From: Parabacteroides sp. PFB2-10
GTDB lineage: Bacteria > Bacteroidota > Bacteroidia > Bacteroidales > Tannerellaceae
Assembly: GCF_029893085.1 (NCBI RefSeq)
Contig: NZ_JARXWI010000002.1
Coordinates: forward strand, 62,001-126,000
Length of the DNA: 64,000 nt
Direction of reading: 5' to 3'
In this document: piece by piece, positions 63,461 to 64,000 of the stretch
How positions within the stretch are numbered: the first letter of the stretch is position 1
How the letters are laid out: every line of letters starts with the position of its first letter
Position numbers and translations under genes: made by a program
Notes under the pieces: model-generated
The model's input: only the letters and a program-made list of their open reading frames with translations
Told to the model about the DNA's origin: nothing
Databases searched by the model: none

Positions 63461-64000
63461 ATGAAAACAATTATAATTCTTGCCGATGGAGCGGCCGATG
63501 AGCCTATCGAAATGCTTGGTAACAAAACTCCATTGGAATTTGCCCATACACCTTACTTAGAGAAGTTGGCCACGTTAGGAGTGACAGGGCAACTAAAGAC
63601 AGTACCGGATGGATTTCATCCGGGAAGTGAAGTCGCTAACCTTTCCGTATTAGGTTACGATTTAGAGAAAGTGTACGAAGGACGGGGTGTGCTGGAAGCA
63701 GCCAGCATAGGTGTTGACCTGAAGCCGGGTGAGATGGCGATGCGATGCAATCTGGTCTACGTGAAAGACGACATCTTAGTGAATCATTCTTCCGGGCATA
63801 TATCGACCGAAGAGGCGGATGAACTGATCCGGTTTCTGGATGAAAAGCTGGGGTCGGAGCAGGTGAAATTTCACACCGGCGTCTCTTATCGTCATCTATT
63901 TGTAGTGAAAAACGGCGATAAACGATTGGATTGTACCCCGCCGCATGATGTGCCTTTGCATCCTTTTCGCCCGTTATTGGTCAAACCATTGGCAGAAGAG
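63461..64000 (+). CDS. ApgM-like protein, probable homoserine kinase (3' end beyond window)
   Basis: 180 residues are visible. TIIILADGAADEPIEMLGNK, the HPGSEVANLSVLGYD segment (metal and substrate site of ApgM phosphomutases) and GRGVLEAASIGVDL identify the cofactor-independent, archaeal-type phosphoglycerate mutase family. In many Bacteroidetes and Thermotoga-like genomes this gene lies between thrA and thrC where thrB is absent, and it is annotated as the likely homoserine kinase. The position here supports that. The alternative is a true phosphoglycerate mutase. Confidence 0.85.
   Translation, partial: MKTIIILADGAADEPIEMLGNKTPLEFAHTPYLEKLATLGVTGQLKTVPDGFHPGSEVANLSVLGYDLEKVYEGRGVLEAASIGVDLKPGEMAMRCNLVYVKDDILVNHSSGHISTEEADELIRFLDEKLGSEQVKFHTGVSYRHLFVVKNGDKRLDCTPPHDVPLHPFRPLLVKPLAEE

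Overview
The window reads as chromosomal DNA of a gut-type Bacteroidales bacterium, most likely Parabacteroides or a close relative. The order-level call rests on a SusC/RagA porin, many Bacteroidetes-restricted families (DUF4199, DUF4924, DUF3575, DUF3868, DUF6599), a sodium-pumping methylmalonyl-CoA decarboxylase operon of the propionate pathway, a probable glycine-lipid acyltransferase pair, few obvious Shine-Dalgarno sites, and repeated promoters of the Bacteroidetes type (-7 TAnnTTTG, sometimes with -33 TTTG). The genus is inference. Most of the DNA is ordinary core chromosome; the accessory parts are the left end (1-6952) and a small AT-rich gene near 42 kb.

Layout. 1-5365: part of a glycan-use locus on the minus strand, a GH127-type arabinofuranosidase followed by a SusC porin cut by the window edge. 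5366-6181: a decayed IS4-family transposase tail. 6182-6952: a LamG-fold lipoprotein. 7015-11064: a four-gene minus-strand operon (aldo/keto reductase with Fe-S clusters, metallo-hydrolase, PQQ-type propeller, exported flavodoxin). 11226-11347: an array of four palindromes spaced exactly 22 bp apart. 11514-11688: SRP RNA followed at once by tRNA-Thr(UGU). 11779-14289: DUF4199 protein, membrane glycosyltransferase, ApbE. 14505-19072: methylmalonyl-CoA epimerase and the four-subunit decarboxylase. 19150-23952: trmD, then a Mur-ligase-like gene, DUF4924, rmlD and prfC. 24040-27362: cardiolipin synthase and two acyltransferases resembling GlsB/GlsA. 27641-36948: FemAB-like transferase, Fe-S proteins, exonuclease, two tandem MacB/FtsX permeases behind a sigma-54-like site, EFR1 ferredoxin and nitroreductase.

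37063-37234 and 53318-53489 are two ungapped copies of a 172-bp non-coding repeat. Between them lie gph, a small unknown gene, a TlpA lipoprotein, a rhodanese, rpsA, an XRE membrane regulator, lepA, a DUF3575/DUF3868 pair, a Tat-type DUF362 protein, a DUF6599 lipoprotein, rplU-rpmA and a three-gene glycogen operon. 53496-60707 holds trmN6, lon, fabD, tatA-tatC, cutC and an EamA transporter. The window ends in a threonine operon: a strong promoter, a short Thr-rich leader ORF with a possible attenuator, thrA, and an ApgM-like gene that probably serves as homoserine kinase.

The most notable signals are the Thr-rich leader upstream of thrA, the 22-bp-phased palindrome array, the 172-bp repeat with a conserved hairpin, and long near-perfect palindromes filling the gaps between convergent genes. 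I found no CRISPR array, intact insertion sequence, prophage or clear defence system.
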